From positions 1 through 23,918 of the forward strand of contig WALN01000038.1 in the NCBI GenBank assembly GCA_015522865.1: a stretch of 23,918 bases of DNA, written 5' to 3'. The position numbers were made by a program, and so were the translations under genes. Positions 5,275-12,641 of this stretch are shown one piece after another. Each line of letters opens with the position of its first letter. Within the stretch, counting starts at the first letter, position 1. This stretch comes from Microcaldota archaeon. Lineage in GTDB: Archaea > Micrarchaeota > Micrarchaeia > Norongarragalinales > WALN01. Under the pieces are notes generated by a model, which did no database searches, had not been told where the DNA came from, and was given only the letters and a program-made list of their open reading frames with translations.

Positions 5275-5706
5275 TCACATCCTTCTGCCTCTCTTTCCGC
5301 CCGGCCTTCTGGTGGTGTCTGTAGGTATTGGCGTGACATCTTCTATCCTGCCTATTTTCAAGCCAGAACGAGCCAATGCTCTAACTGCTGCTTGAGCCCC
5401 AGCACCGGGAGTTTTTGATTTGTGGCCACCTGGAGCTCTAATCCTTATATGGACAGCTCCAATACCCCTTTCTTTAGCTTTTTCGGCAACTCTAAAAGCA
5501 GCCTGCATCGCTGCATAAGGGCCCCCTTCTTCTCTATGGGCCTTTACAATCATCCCCCCAGAAGCAGTTGCAATTGTTTCAGCTCCGGTCAAATCAGTAA
5601 CAGTAATTATTGTATCGTTTCTTGAAGAGTAGATATGCGCTATGCCCCACGTTCCTTCATAAACAGCATGTGGCTCAATTCTTTTCTTTCTCTCTCTTCT
5701 ATCCAT
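5275..5706 (-). CDS. rps11: 30S ribosomal protein uS11
   Basis: A 143-residue small-subunit platform protein. Conserved elements include GIAHIYSSRNDTIITVTDLTG, the GGMIVKAHREEGGPYAAMQA archaeal/eukaryotic segment, IRAPGGHKSKTPGAGAQAA and the basic ending RRPGGKRGRRM. Three possible starts are clustered (GTG at 5715, ATG at 5709, ATG at 5706); the last is 6 nt after the GGTG core, matching the spacing used throughout this cluster, so it is preferred. Order uS13-uS4-uS11-rpoD is the usual archaeal arrangement. Confidence 0.96.
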   Translation of the reverse strand: MDRRERKKRIEPHAVYEGTWGIAHIYSSRNDTIITVTDLTGAETIATASGGMIVKAHREEGGPYAAMQAAFRVAEKAKERGIGAVHIRIRAPGGHKSKTPGAGAQAAVRALARSGLKIGRIEDVTPIPTDTTRRPGGKRGRRM

Positions 5707-5733
5707 CATTCTCACCTTTCTTTGTGGTTTTCT

Positions 5734-6381
5734 CTATGTATTATCCGCTCCCCTTCCTTTTTGATGTTTTGGCATTTGCTTTTCTGGTGCTTTCTTCTCA
5801 CTTCCCTCCTTCTTTTTCTCAGCACTCTCTGAGGCTTCCTCCTTACTCTTCTTCTTCTCAACTTCATTTCTCTCTGTCGGTGTCCCTTCTGAAACAGGTT
5901 CAATAGATATGGGCGTTCCATACCATGCAACATTGTCTTCCTCAGAAAAGGGAACAGTATATGAAGGAGAAGTCACTTTATTACCATTAATCGCTATGTG
6001 TCCATGTACAACAAACTGCCGCGCTTGTTTAATTGTTTTTGCCAACCCTTTTTTAAAAACAATTGTCTGAAGTCTCCTTTCCAATATATCTCTCACAGAA
6101 AGAGATAACAAATCATCTAAATTTACAATATTATTTCTAATAAAATATCTTTTCACTCTATTCAACAGCTCCTGCACTCTGCGTTCATTTGCTCCATGTA
6201 AAGCTAATTGTTTTCTTGCCTCGCGTCTTATTCCCCTTAAAACAGTTTCTGCCCTCCACAATTCTTTCATATTTTTGAGACCATATTCGCTTACATACCC
6301 TCCTTCTTCTTCTATTCTGCTCTTATCCCACAATCTTTTAGGCCGTTCATACTTTTTTCTCAATTTCTTTGGGCTTCCCAT
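5734..6381 (-). CDS. rps4: 30S ribosomal protein uS4 with charged C-terminal tail
   Basis: A 215-residue primary 16S rRNA-binding protein. It starts MGSPKKLRKKYERPKRLWD as archaeal uS4 does, and has an S4 RNA-binding domain in the middle (RRLQTIVFKKGLAKTIKQAR then VHGHIAINGNKVTSPSY). After about residue 165 comes a low-complexity Lys/Glu/Ser-rich extension (EKKKSKEEASESAEKKKEG) that the usual archaeal protein lacks or keeps shorter. The ATG at 6381 follows GTGATAATT; an in-frame GTG three codons before is part of that site. It lies 12 nt after uS13. Confidence 0.95.
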   Translation of the reverse strand: MGSPKKLRKKYERPKRLWDKSRIEEEGGYVSEYGLKNMKELWRAETVLRGIRREARKQLALHGANERRVQELLNRVKRYFIRNNIVNLDDLLSLSVRDILERRLQTIVFKKGLAKTIKQARQFVVHGHIAINGNKVTSPSYTVPFSEEDNVAWYGTPISIEPVSEGTPTERNEVEKKKSKEEASESAEKKKEGSEKKAPEKQMPKHQKGRGADNT

Positions 6382-6393
6382 AATTATCACTCA

Positions 6394-6903
6394 CTACTTT
6401 TTAGACTGAGGCGCAGGCTTCTTAGCTTTTTGTGGCTTGAGCTTCTTTTTAACAACACCAACAGTTGTTCCTTTTCTTCCACTTGTTCTGGTATGCTGAC
6501 CCCTCACTTTCTTTCCAGTAGAGTGCCTCCATCCGACCCAGGACTTGATCTTTTTTTCTGCCTCAATATCCTGCCGCACCCCAAAACTCAAGTCATTTTC
6601 AATTAAATGTACATCAGTCCCTGTAAGGCGGTCAAAAGCTCTGTTAAGTATAAAACCAGGCAAGCCATAACTTGCGGGGAATTTAACAATATCTTCTATT
6701 TTTTTAATTTGTTCATCATTGAGCCTTCCGATCTCATAATTTTCGGGCAGCTTCAATTCTTTCGTTATAATAAAAACGAGAGATTTAGCAAGGTTGAAAC
6801 CAACTCCTTTAATTCGGCCTAAAGCATCCAATAGAGACAAATGCCCGTCCAAATCTCTTCCAAGCAGACGCACTATGCGGTTGAAATCCTTTGATTCTGT
6901 CAA
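6394..6903 (-). CDS. rps13: 30S ribosomal protein uS13 (TTG start)
   Basis: A 169-residue head protein that contacts the 50S subunit and P-site tRNA. Typical elements are FNRIVRLLGRDLDG, LLDALGRIKGVGFNLAKSLVF, the helix-hairpin PASYGLPGFILNRAFD and the basic GWRHSTGKKVRGQHTRTSGR tail. The chosen start is the TTG at 6903, giving MTESKDFNRIV as in relatives, 5 nt after GGTG. A longer frame from the ATG at 7029 would run backwards through the 3' exon and intron of tRNA-Ser and does not resemble uS13. The TTG is 17 nt after the tRNA-Ser 3' end. Confidence 0.93.
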   Translation of the reverse strand: MTESKDFNRIVRLLGRDLDGHLSLLDALGRIKGVGFNLAKSLVFIITKELKLPENYEIGRLNDEQIKKIEDIVKFPASYGLPGFILNRAFDRLTGTDVHLIENDLSFGVRQDIEAEKKIKSWVGWRHSTGKKVRGQHTRTSGRKGTTVGVVKKKLKPQKAKKPAPQSKK

Positions 6904-6933
6904 TTTAACACCATTAACAACGTCGGGACTGGG

Positions 6934-7001
6934 AATATCGCTTTTTTTGGAAATCCCATAAAAAGCTTGAGCAACCTTTTTCTTTCTTCCAAAGGAAACA
7001 G
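6934..7001 (-). other. tRNA-Ser intron 2, T loop (59/60 or 60/61), 68 nt
   Basis: This segment splits the T loop from the T-stem 3' strand at the same place as the tRNA-Leu insertion. It is AT-rich, contains TTTCTTTC-type sequence and an AAGCTT, and can pair GGAAA/TTTCC internally. The splice position is ambiguous by one base because either flanking pyrimidine completes a valid loop. The inference rests on the perfect T and acceptor stems that form after removal. Confidence 0.78.
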
Positions 7002-7034
7002 GTTCGAACCCAGGAGGGCTTTCGCCCACACGCT

Positions 7035-7062
7035 CTCAGTTGCGTTTTGTGCTCAAGTGCAA
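7035..7062 (-). other. tRNA-Ser intron 1, anticodon loop 37/38, 28 nt
   Basis: A short intron at the canonical archaeal position, one base after the anticodon. Its ends form the hairpin AGTTGC/GCAACT, the inner part of a typical bulge-helix-bulge structure. A shift of one base at both ends gives the same mature loop, so the exact cut cannot be told from sequence. Confidence 0.85.
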
Positions 7063-7120
7063 CTCCAGGCGTGCGCATTACCACTCTGCCATCCCGACGC
7101 AGAGATATTAGTGAGAAATA

Positions 7121-7129
7121 ATATTTTAA
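7121..7129 (-). promoter_or_regulatory. TATA box of the tRNA-Ser/uS13 transcript
   Basis: TTAAAATAT on the minus strand lies 23-31 nt before G1 of tRNA-Ser, the standard distance for an archaeal promoter starting at the tRNA. It follows the cbf5 stop (7173), so the tRNA-Ser-uS13-uS4-uS11-rpoD run can be transcribed independently of cbf5. Confidence 0.6.
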
Positions 7130-7172
7130 GCCTTGTGAAGTTTTAAAGCTTTCTGCTGAAAAAGTAGAATAT

Positions 7173-8090
7173 TTATGAAAATATATGTATAATACGCTCA
7201 GTGTCAAGAGCAATACCGTGCTTTCTATTTTTTATCTCGCCCGAAGAAAGTAAGGCGCGTGCAATTGCAACCAATTCTCCTTTACCTGTTAAAATCTGGA
7301 CAAATTCTCCAACCTCAATATTCTCGTCTAGAGAAACGATACCTGGAACCGCCAAATTCGCGCCTTTACATATGCTCAATATTGCTTCGTCATCAGCAAC
7401 AACTTTTTTTAATTTAATCAATTCCTCGGCATTAACTAAAACTGATTTAAGTTTTTCTGGTTTTCCATTATCCGCGAGCCATTTATAATCTGAAAGAGTC
7501 TGCAAAGTAATCGCATTGTCCAGAGAAAAACCGGCCGCGCTTATTCTTCTTAACTCCAACATTTTTGTATCTCTGTCAAGCAGCATTCCAAAATCAGTAA
7601 TCAGCTTTCTTATATATGTTCCGGCTTCAACTTTTGCAGAAAATAAAACTCTTGTTTTTTCCACTTCCAACAAATTTAATTTGTAAACCTCTCTAATTCT
7701 CAACTGTTTTTTAACTGCACTTTCAAGTGGCGGCGTCTGGTAAATTTTTCCTCTGAAATGCGAAAAAACTTCTTCAATTTCTTTTTCACTCGCAGGCGGC
7801 ATAATTGACATTACTGAAACATATTCTTTTGTTGATTTTGAAAGAAAACGAGAAAGCTTGCATGCAGAATTTAACATAACAACCAACACTCCGGAAACAT
7901 CTGCGTCAAGAGTTCCTGCATGACCTGTGCGTCTTGCATTTAAAATCTTTTTTACAAATGAAGTAACCTCATGGGAAGAGGGGCCGCGCGGCTTGTCAAT
8001 CACAACTCCGCTGTACTCCAGCATCTCAGAAATTGAGCGCTCATTCAATCTCTTTCCTAAACTAGCTCTGCCTTCTTTCAATTTAATCAT
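7173..8090 (-). CDS. cbf5: Cbf5/TruB-type pseudouridine synthase
   Basis: A 305-residue catalytic subunit of the H/ACA RNP, which converts specific uridines in rRNA to pseudouridine and in archaea can also act on tRNA U55. The catalytic motif GHAGTLDADVSGVL carries the active-site Asp62. Other family segments are VVIDKPRGPSSHEV, KEYVSVM, FRGKIYQTPPLESAVKK and AGTYIRKLITD. The C-terminal part from about residue 225 is a PUA RNA-binding domain (VADDEAILSICKGANLAVPGI). The ATG at 8090 lacks a GGTG site but lies about 23 nt after a TATA-like element, so the mRNA may be leaderless. It follows eL14, as in many archaea, and precedes tRNA-Ser. Confidence 0.95.
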   Translation of the reverse strand: MIKLKEGRASLGKRLNERSISEMLEYSGVVIDKPRGPSSHEVTSFVKKILNARRTGHAGTLDADVSGVLVVMLNSACKLSRFLSKSTKEYVSVMSIMPPASEKEIEEVFSHFRGKIYQTPPLESAVKKQLRIREVYKLNLLEVEKTRVLFSAKVEAGTYIRKLITDFGMLLDRDTKMLELRRISAAGFSLDNAITLQTLSDYKWLADNGKPEKLKSVLVNAEELIKLKKVVADDEAILSICKGANLAVPGIVSLDENIEVGEFVQILTGKGELVAIARALLSSGEIKNRKHGIALDTERIIHIFS

Positions 8091-8106
8091 AAAAAAGTAT
8101 TAAGAA

Positions 8107-8120
8107 CAAAAAATAAAAAA
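8107..8120 (-). promoter_or_regulatory. TATA-like element before cbf5
   Basis: TTTTTTATTTTTTG on the minus strand is centred about 23 nt before the cbf5 ATG and sits in the 30-nt gap after eL14. With no Shine-Dalgarno core present, it suggests a separate, leaderless cbf5 transcript. The same kind of element is found before cmk. Confidence 0.35.
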
Positions 8121-8285
8121 TTATGGAATAATTTCTAAATGCTTGATGTTAAATTTTCTCTCTTTAATATGGCCGCTTTTAGCCATAACAAATGTATCAT
8201 TTAGCAGCTTTGTTATTACAACCTTTTTTCCTGCCCTCCTGCCTCTCAAAACAACTGCTTTTTTTCCTACTTCTATCGCGCCCAT
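8121..8285 (-). CDS. rpl14e: 50S ribosomal protein eL14 (short)
   Basis: A 54-residue protein beginning MGAIEVGKKAVVLRGRRAGK and ending HIKERKFNIKHLEIIP. The pattern IEVG-x-V-x-GR-AGKK-VV and the ending N-x-KHLEP-like are those of eL14, an archaeal/eukaryotic large-subunit protein with a KOW-type barrel. It is shorter than many archaeal homologues, about the bare barrel. It sits between cmk and cbf5, exactly where eL14 is found in other archaea, which raises confidence. The ATG at 8285 follows a weak TGAT site. Confidence 0.88.
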   Translation of the reverse strand: MGAIEVGKKAVVLRGRRAGKKVVITKLLNDTFVMAKSGHIKERKFNIKHLEIIP

Positions 8286-8317
8286 TTATATCATTAGTAT
8301 AAGCACGTAAAGCTTTT

Positions 8318-8824
8318 TTATTTTTGTGTTGCTCTCTTTATAATAGCTTCAGAAACTTCATCTGCAGAAAGAGCATCAGTATTCACAATAAAACAAAAGT
8401 CATGCTTGCTAATATCCCATCCATAAATTCTTTTGTAAGTTTCAATATCTCTCGCGTCTCTCTTTTTTGTCTCCTCAAGCACTTTTGTGAAAATTTTGTG
8501 CTCCCTTATAGCAATCCTTCTCGCTCTCACTTCTGGAGAGGCGGCCAACCAAACCTTCAAATCTGCGTCCGGAAGAAGCCAGCAGGCAAGCCGGGAGGCA
8601 ACAACACAATTTCCTTTTTTTGCTGAATTTACAAGAAATTCATCCAGCTTTCTGTCCAAATCAAGCTTGGCTCTGCGCGCAAGAGCCTCTTCAAGTGAAA
8701 GGTGCATCCTAAGTGCTAAATCCCTCAGAGTAGTTGTAACTGCCTTCAACCCCAATCTTTTGGCAAGCACATTAGCAACTGTTGTTTTGCCAGAACCGGA
8801 AAGTCCAGAAACAGCAATAATCAT
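8318..8824 (-). CDS. cmk: Cytidylate (CMP) kinase, archaeal type
   Basis: A 168-residue P-loop kinase that phosphorylates CMP/dCMP to the diphosphate. The Walker A loop GLSGSGKTT is at residues 7-15. Other conserved parts are LARRAKLDLDRKLDEF (the archaeal CMK NMP-binding region), VVASRLACWLLPDADLKVWL (beta strand with an acidic residue), RARRIAIRE and the lid KKRDARDIETYKRIYG. Length and order (eL34-cmk-eL14-cbf5) match the archaeal enzyme. The ATG at 8824 has no GGTG site and lies about 24 nt after a TATA-like box. Confidence 0.95.
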   Translation of the reverse strand: MIIAVSGLSGSGKTTVANVLAKRLGLKAVTTTLRDLALRMHLSLEEALARRAKLDLDRKLDEFLVNSAKKGNCVVASRLACWLLPDADLKVWLAASPEVRARRIAIREHKIFTKVLEETKKRDARDIETYKRIYGWDISKHDFCFIVNTDALSADEVSEAIIKRATQK

Positions 8825-8842
8825 ATAAAAAAAACAGTAACA

Positions 8843-8852
8843 TAAAATAAAA
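8843..8852 (-). promoter_or_regulatory. TATA-like element before cmk
   Basis: TTTTATTTTA-type sequence on the minus strand, within the 76-nt gap after eL34, is centred about 24 nt before the cmk ATG. This is the spacing expected for a leaderless archaeal mRNA. It suggests cmk-eL14 can be transcribed separately from the upstream secY cluster. Confidence 0.35.
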
Positions 8853-8900
8853 AATTAAGCCTAAGAGATCGCAGAGATCATTAAACTACTTTTATTTGTC

Positions 8901-9335
8901 CTATTTACTCTCCTTTGGAGCTGCTTTTTTAGCCTTTCTTTTTTTCTTTGGTTTTTCCGTCTTCTTTTTTTCTCTCTTCTTCTTTGTGTATTTTTTCCTT
9001 TTTGATTCTCCTTTAATCATATCTATATATTTAAGATGGGAAATCGCTATAGCAGAGCGCTTAATCTTCCCTGCATCCAAGCGCAATTTTTCCTTCAAAA
9101 TTGTAGAAACACAAGAAGGGCATAAAATACCGGCAAACATTCTCTCGGGCCTTTTCTGGGTCTTGCTCAGCTTGCGCAGTTCCGACCCCGAGCTCCTCGG
9201 GATGCCGCCAAGCTTCCTGCCACAGAGTGCGCATCTTCTTGGTTTAGTTTTCTCTCTTATATAGAGGACCACTTTTTTCTTTCCAGGGCTTTTCCTAAAA
9301 ACTTTCTTTTTTCTTCTGAATCTCGGCGCAACCAT
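8901..9335 (-). CDS. rpl34e: 50S ribosomal protein eL34 with Lys-rich tail
   Basis: A 144-residue archaeal/eukaryotic large-subunit protein. The zinc site is formed by C35-x2-C38 (RRCALCGRKLGGIPR) and C72-x2-C75 (LCPSCVSTILK). The family core is about 90 residues; here a Lys/Glu-rich extension follows from about residue 110 (KKYTKKKREKKKTEKPKKKR), presumably disordered and RNA-contacting. The ATG at 9335 follows GGTG by 5 nt. It lies 28 nt after the DUF106 gene and before cmk, the usual archaeal order. Confidence 0.94.
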   Translation of the reverse strand: MVAPRFRRKKKVFRKSPGKKKVVLYIREKTKPRRCALCGRKLGGIPRSSGSELRKLSKTQKRPERMFAGILCPSCVSTILKEKLRLDAGKIKRSAIAISHLKYIDMIKGESKRKKYTKKKREKKKTEKPKKKRKAKKAAPKESK

Positions 9336-9363
9336 AACATCACCACAATTTTACAACAATACT

Positions 9364-9834
9364 CTATTTATTCTTTAATTTTTCATACAACGTTATAAAT
9401 CCTTCTATCACAAGCCCGAAAACAACAGTGAATAGAATGAAAGTTCCTCTGGAACCAAACACATTTCTCCATGCAATTATCTCGGGTAGCTTGGGAACTG
9501 GAAGAGAGAAAGGCAGAGTAATTACCACGCCAGGAAAAAACATATTGATCAAATAAAGCGCAACAAAAAAGAGCGGAAGAATAATAATCATCGACTTAAA
9601 TGGGAGAAACATCATCTCCTGAGCAAGCTTGAGCATATCTTTCTGCTGAGCTTCTAACTTTTTAATTTTCTTCTCATCTTTTTTTGCCTGCGCTTCCTTT
9701 AATTCTTTCTGAAAGTCATTTATTTGTTTTTGTATCTCTTTTGTCCTCTTCCTATTGCCGAATTTTCTGTTCACCCAGGCAGATATGAGCGAGAATACAA
9801 AACTGAAAATACATATGCCAATAACGCCGTCCAT
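9364..9834 (-). CDS. DUF106 membrane protein (YidC/Oxa1/EMC3 superfamily)
   Basis: A 156-residue protein with three predicted membrane helices: residues 2-20, about 80-100 and about 130-150. Between the first two is a Lys/Glu/Gln-rich cytoplasmic coiled coil (KEIQKQINDFQKELKEAQAK and onward). This layout is that of archaeal DUF106, related to YidC, EMC3 and TMCO1, which assist membrane-protein insertion. Its start codon overlaps the secY stop (TAATG), and the secY-DUF106 pairing is widely conserved, so a role next to the Sec channel is a reasonable inference. The adenylate kinase gene often found between secY and DUF106 is absent. Confidence 0.93.
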   Translation of the reverse strand: MDGVIGICIFSFVFSLISAWVNRKFGNRKRTKEIQKQINDFQKELKEAQAKKDEKKIKKLEAQQKDMLKLAQEMMFLPFKSMIIILPLFFVALYLINMFFPGVVITLPFSLPVPKLPEIIAWRNVFGSRGTFILFTVVFGLVIEGFITLYEKLKNK

Positions 9835-11246
9835 TATGCCACCATCTTTTTGAGTACGGGATAAATTTCAAAAATCTGCTCCCTTGCTAAATCTTCGTAG
9901 AACCTATATAAAATTCCAACAGTAAGTAAAATTCCCATGCCAGTTCCAAGCGCTCCAGTAATATCTGCAAACCACGCAAGCAGGCCTACAAACGCGCTTC
10001 CCAATATCGTAATAGTAGGTATATATTTCTCCAAGAGTTTTTCAATGACTCTTGGGTCTCTTCTAAAGCCGGGTATTTGCAGGCCAGCCGACTCAAGTTG
10101 CGAAGCAACAGCTTTGGGCCCCATGTTTGCGGACTCAATCCAGAACCAACCGAATAAAACAGAAAGCACTATCAAGGCCAGACCATAGACCAATAAATGT
10201 AAAATTTCTGTTGGTTGGAAAATAAAGCTTAAATAGGCTGGATAACCGCCGGTTACCAAGAGGGGCGAAGGGGGAGAAGTAAGTAGATAGGTAAGGCCGC
10301 TGTATGGAGTGCTTCCTCTATACTGGCCTATAAAAGTGAAGCCTGCATTTGAGAGGAACATGCCAAAAAGCTGGATATTTAAAAGAAATGCAACCGCAAG
10401 TATGACCGGGATGTTGCTTACATAGAGAAATTTGAGCGGATATCGTGCTCCCAAACCTCTGATTCGTCCGTAGGAAAGTGGCAGTTCAATCTTCATCCCT
10501 TCAGCATAAACTACGATAAGAAAAACAACTCCAGTAAAAACAAGCGGAATTATCGTCCAGAAAGAGGTGACTATATTGCCGTTAAATAAGTAGTAAACAA
10601 ATTGTGGGATTAAACCGGTTGGTATGCTTGTGCCGCTCTGAGCTAAGAAATTTAAAGCGCCCATAATAACTGATTGAGAAACACCAGCAGCAATGAACAA
10701 AGAAATTCCGCTTCCAATTCCATATTTCTGTACAACTTCGTCTAAATAAAGCAAAATAATAGAGCCAAGAGCAAGCTGCAGTATAAGAGCCAGCTGAGTG
10801 ATGCTAATAATGCCAAATAAACTTGAGGAAGGAACTGCAGGCACAAAGCCAGAAAGCACATAAATTATTCCTTCAAAGAAGCACAAAAAAATAGCGAGTA
10901 ATTTTTGAAGGCCCTGAAAAAGTTTCTTTCCCTCTGGAGAAGAGAGGTCAAATTCTATAAGTTTAGAACCAACTGCAAGCTGAAGGAAAATTGAAGCTAA
11001 TACTATTGGACCGATTCCTGCGGTTATTAGTGAACCTGTCTTGCTTCCAAGGAGCATTTCCAGCCTTCCAAGCCCTCTTTGAGAGAGGTTTGCTGCATTA
11101 ATACCCCAGGGAAATATTCTCCCAAGAACAAAAAATATTATTAATGCAGCTCCAGTCCACATCAATTTTTCTTTTAATGGGGATAATTTTTCTGGAGCTT
11201 TCACCTCTGGGAGAATATTAATTATTGGTTTCAAAAAGTCAAACAT
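9834..11246 (-). CDS. secY: Preprotein translocase subunit SecY (Sec61 alpha)
   Basis: A 470-residue protein with ten membrane helices, the channel through which proteins are exported or inserted in the cytoplasmic membrane. Family parts include the N-terminal LPEVKAPEKLSPLKEKLMWT, a plug region (GRLEMLLGSKTGSLITAGIG), GSGISLFIAAGVSQS in the lateral gate, and the cytoplasmic loop AEGMKIELPLSYGRIRGLGA that binds the ribosome. It overlaps uL15 upstream and DUF106 downstream by TAATG, so all three are translationally coupled. Position at the end of the spc-like cluster is conserved. Confidence 0.97.
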   Translation of the reverse strand: MFDFLKPIINILPEVKAPEKLSPLKEKLMWTGAALIIFFVLGRIFPWGINAANLSQRGLGRLEMLLGSKTGSLITAGIGPIVLASIFLQLAVGSKLIEFDLSSPEGKKLFQGLQKLLAIFLCFFEGIIYVLSGFVPAVPSSSLFGIISITQLALILQLALGSIILLYLDEVVQKYGIGSGISLFIAAGVSQSVIMGALNFLAQSGTSIPTGLIPQFVYYLFNGNIVTSFWTIIPLVFTGVVFLIVVYAEGMKIELPLSYGRIRGLGARYPLKFLYVSNIPVILAVAFLLNIQLFGMFLSNAGFTFIGQYRGSTPYSGLTYLLTSPPSPLLVTGGYPAYLSFIFQPTEILHLLVYGLALIVLSVLFGWFWIESANMGPKAVASQLESAGLQIPGFRRDPRVIEKLLEKYIPTITILGSAFVGLLAWFADITGALGTGMGILLTVGILYRFYEDLAREQIFEIYPVLKKMVA

Positions 11247-11653
11247 TATTTTCCACCTATTATTCCGCCCGCAGCTTTTATACGCTCAATTGCTTTTTTT
11301 GAGAATTTCTTTGCAGTAATTTTTAGCTTAAAATTTATAGTTCCATTAGCAAGTATTTTTGTGCCTGGCATATTAACAACATAAAATTCTCCCTCTTTCT
11401 TAAGTCTATTAGACCGAGCCATTTCGCTTATTTGTTTCAAATTCAGTGTCGGCGCTTTTCTCTTCCTTTTGCCAAATCCCTTCGGCTTCTTAGTCCCAAC
11501 TGTCTTTATTGTCTTAAGCCAGCTCTGTTTTTTTACGCCTGCTTTTCCCTTGCCGCCTTTCTCTCCTTTCCCTCTGCCATGCTTCTTATTGCCTCTGCCA
11601 AAAGTTCTCTGGCTATAATATTTTCTTTTTTTGCTCTTTATTTTTCTGACCAT
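11246..11653 (-). CDS. rpl15: 50S ribosomal protein uL15
   Basis: A 135-residue large-subunit protein. The chosen ATG at 11653 gives MVRKIKSKKRKYYSQRTFGR, as relatives begin, followed by the Gly/Lys-rich stretch GNKKHGRGKGEKGGKGKAGV that threads into 23S rRNA, and a globular C-terminal half ending IERIKAAGGIIGGK. An in-frame ATG five codons upstream (11668) would add MSVVF, not typical of the family. A GTGG core lies 5 nt before the chosen ATG. The stop overlaps the secY start. Confidence 0.95.
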   Translation of the reverse strand: MVRKIKSKKRKYYSQRTFGRGNKKHGRGKGEKGGKGKAGVKKQSWLKTIKTVGTKKPKGFGKRKRKAPTLNLKQISEMARSNRLKKEGEFYVVNMPGTKILANGTINFKLKITAKKFSKKAIERIKAAGGIIGGK

Positions 11654-11682
11654 AAATACCACGCTCATACATATATCCCAAA

Positions 11683-12024
11683 CTACAGCATATTTTCTAC
11701 AAGCTCATTAATTTTGTCCTTTCTGTTTCCAAGAGCACCATCTGGGAATGGAAGTTTTACAGAACCGTATCCTTTTTTAGGTGGTTTCAATCTAAAAACT
11801 TTTTTCTTTCCATATTTTTCAACAATTTTTTTGTATACTTTCTCATCAATTTCTCCCCAGGTGGCATAATCTTTTATTTTCTGCAGCACCCCTTTCAGAG
11901 CAGGAGTATAAGGAAGGAAAATCATATGATTGACTCTGGTTAAATTGATATTTCTCAAACTTTGCTCTATGTCTCTGCGTATGCCTCTGCTGCCTCTAAC
12001 TCTTACAACACATATGAGCTTCAT
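11683..12024 (-). CDS. rpl30: 50S ribosomal protein uL30
   Basis: A 113-residue protein of the archaeal/eukaryotic uL30 type, longer than the bacterial one. It opens LICVVRVRGSRGIRRDIEQS, includes LRLTRVNH-type sequence as LRNINLTRVNHMIFL, then LKGVLQKIKDYATWGEID. The C-terminal extension of some archaeal homologues is shortened here. The start overlaps the uS5 stop by four bases (ATGA) and follows GGTG by 5 nt. Confidence 0.95.
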   Translation of the reverse strand: MKLICVVRVRGSRGIRRDIEQSLRNINLTRVNHMIFLPYTPALKGVLQKIKDYATWGEIDEKVYKKIVEKYGKKKVFRLKPPKKGYGSVKLPFPDGALGNRKDKINELVENML

Positions 12025-12641
12025 TTTTTCACCCTTGTCGAGCGCTTCCCAACCCTACTTGATGAAAGCTTTTTGAGCGCATCAATTGTGGCAAGTGCGG
12101 TGTTTAGTTTGTTTTTTGTCCTCCCTTTAGAAAGTGACCTGCAGTCCTTTATCCCAGCAAACTCTAAAACTTTTGCAGTAACTTTATTCGCTACTATGCC
12201 GGTGCCTTTTGGAGCAGGCTTAAGCGTAATTTGAGTAGAACCTTCTTTTCCGGAAACTGAGAAAAGAATCGAGTGCTCCTTGCCGCATCCACATTCCCAG
12301 GAACCGCAGCCCAAAGGAACGTAAACAAGATGCATCTTTGCATCTTTAAGTGCTTTCTTAATTGCATCAAGGTATTCCTTAGCTTTTCCAACACCCAGCC
12401 CAACGACATGGTTCATATTCCCAACTATTATAACGACGCGCGTTGTTGTTTTTCTACCCGCAGCAGTAACTCTTTGAGTTCTCCTCCTTTCTAATATCTC
12501 ATCTTTTAGTTGCGGCTCTAAAATATCTATTATTTCTGATTCCAATATCGCTCTGCCAGACAAAAGTACATTTTGAAGAGAAGTTACCTTACCACTGCTC
12601 ACTTCATAACCTAACTTTGTTCGTGGTTTCCATTCACTCAT
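12021..12641 (-). CDS. rps5: 30S ribosomal protein uS5
   Basis: A 206-residue small-subunit protein that shapes the mRNA entry site and influences decoding accuracy. The dsRBD-like N-terminal part includes RRRTQRVTAAGRKTTTRVVIIVGN and VVGLGVGKAKEYLDAIKKAL; the C-terminal domain has APKGTGIVANKVTAKVLEFAGI and DCRSLSKGRT. A short basic tail ends RVGKRSTRVKK. The start overlaps the uL18 stop (ATGA) and follows GGTG by 7 nt; the stop overlaps the uL30 start. Confidence 0.97.
   Translation of the reverse strand: MSEWKPRTKLGYEVSSGKVTSLQNVLLSGRAILESEIIDILEPQLKDEILERRRTQRVTAAGRKTTTRVVIIVGNMNHVVGLGVGKAKEYLDAIKKALKDAKMHLVYVPLGCGSWECGCGKEHSILFSVSGKEGSTQITLKPAPKGTGIVANKVTAKVLEFAGIKDCRSLSKGRTKNKLNTALATIDALKKLSSSRVGKRSTRVKK

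Larger units (their letters stand above)
6921..7098 (-). tRNA. tRNA-Ser (anticodon GGA) with two introns
   Basis: Acceptor strand GTCGGGA (7092-7098) pairs with TCCCGAC (6922-6928), with G73 as expected for serine. The anticodon stem CACGC/GCGTG closes the loop CTGGAGA (anticodon GGA) once a 28-nt intron at the usual 37/38 site is removed. The long variable arm GGGC-GAAA-GCCC is class II. T-stem strand CTGGG and loop TTCGAAC (7002-7013) are separated from CCCAG (6929-6933) by a second insertion of 68 nt. No CCA is encoded. A TATA box lies 23-31 nt upstream. The mature 3' end is 17 nt before the TTG of uS13, so both are probably on one transcript. Confidence 0.9.

Noticed and set aside
6904..7029. 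An ATG extension of uS13 at 7029
   Set aside because: It reads through the tRNA-Ser 3' exon and intron; the TTG at 6903 with GGTG gives the family N-terminus.
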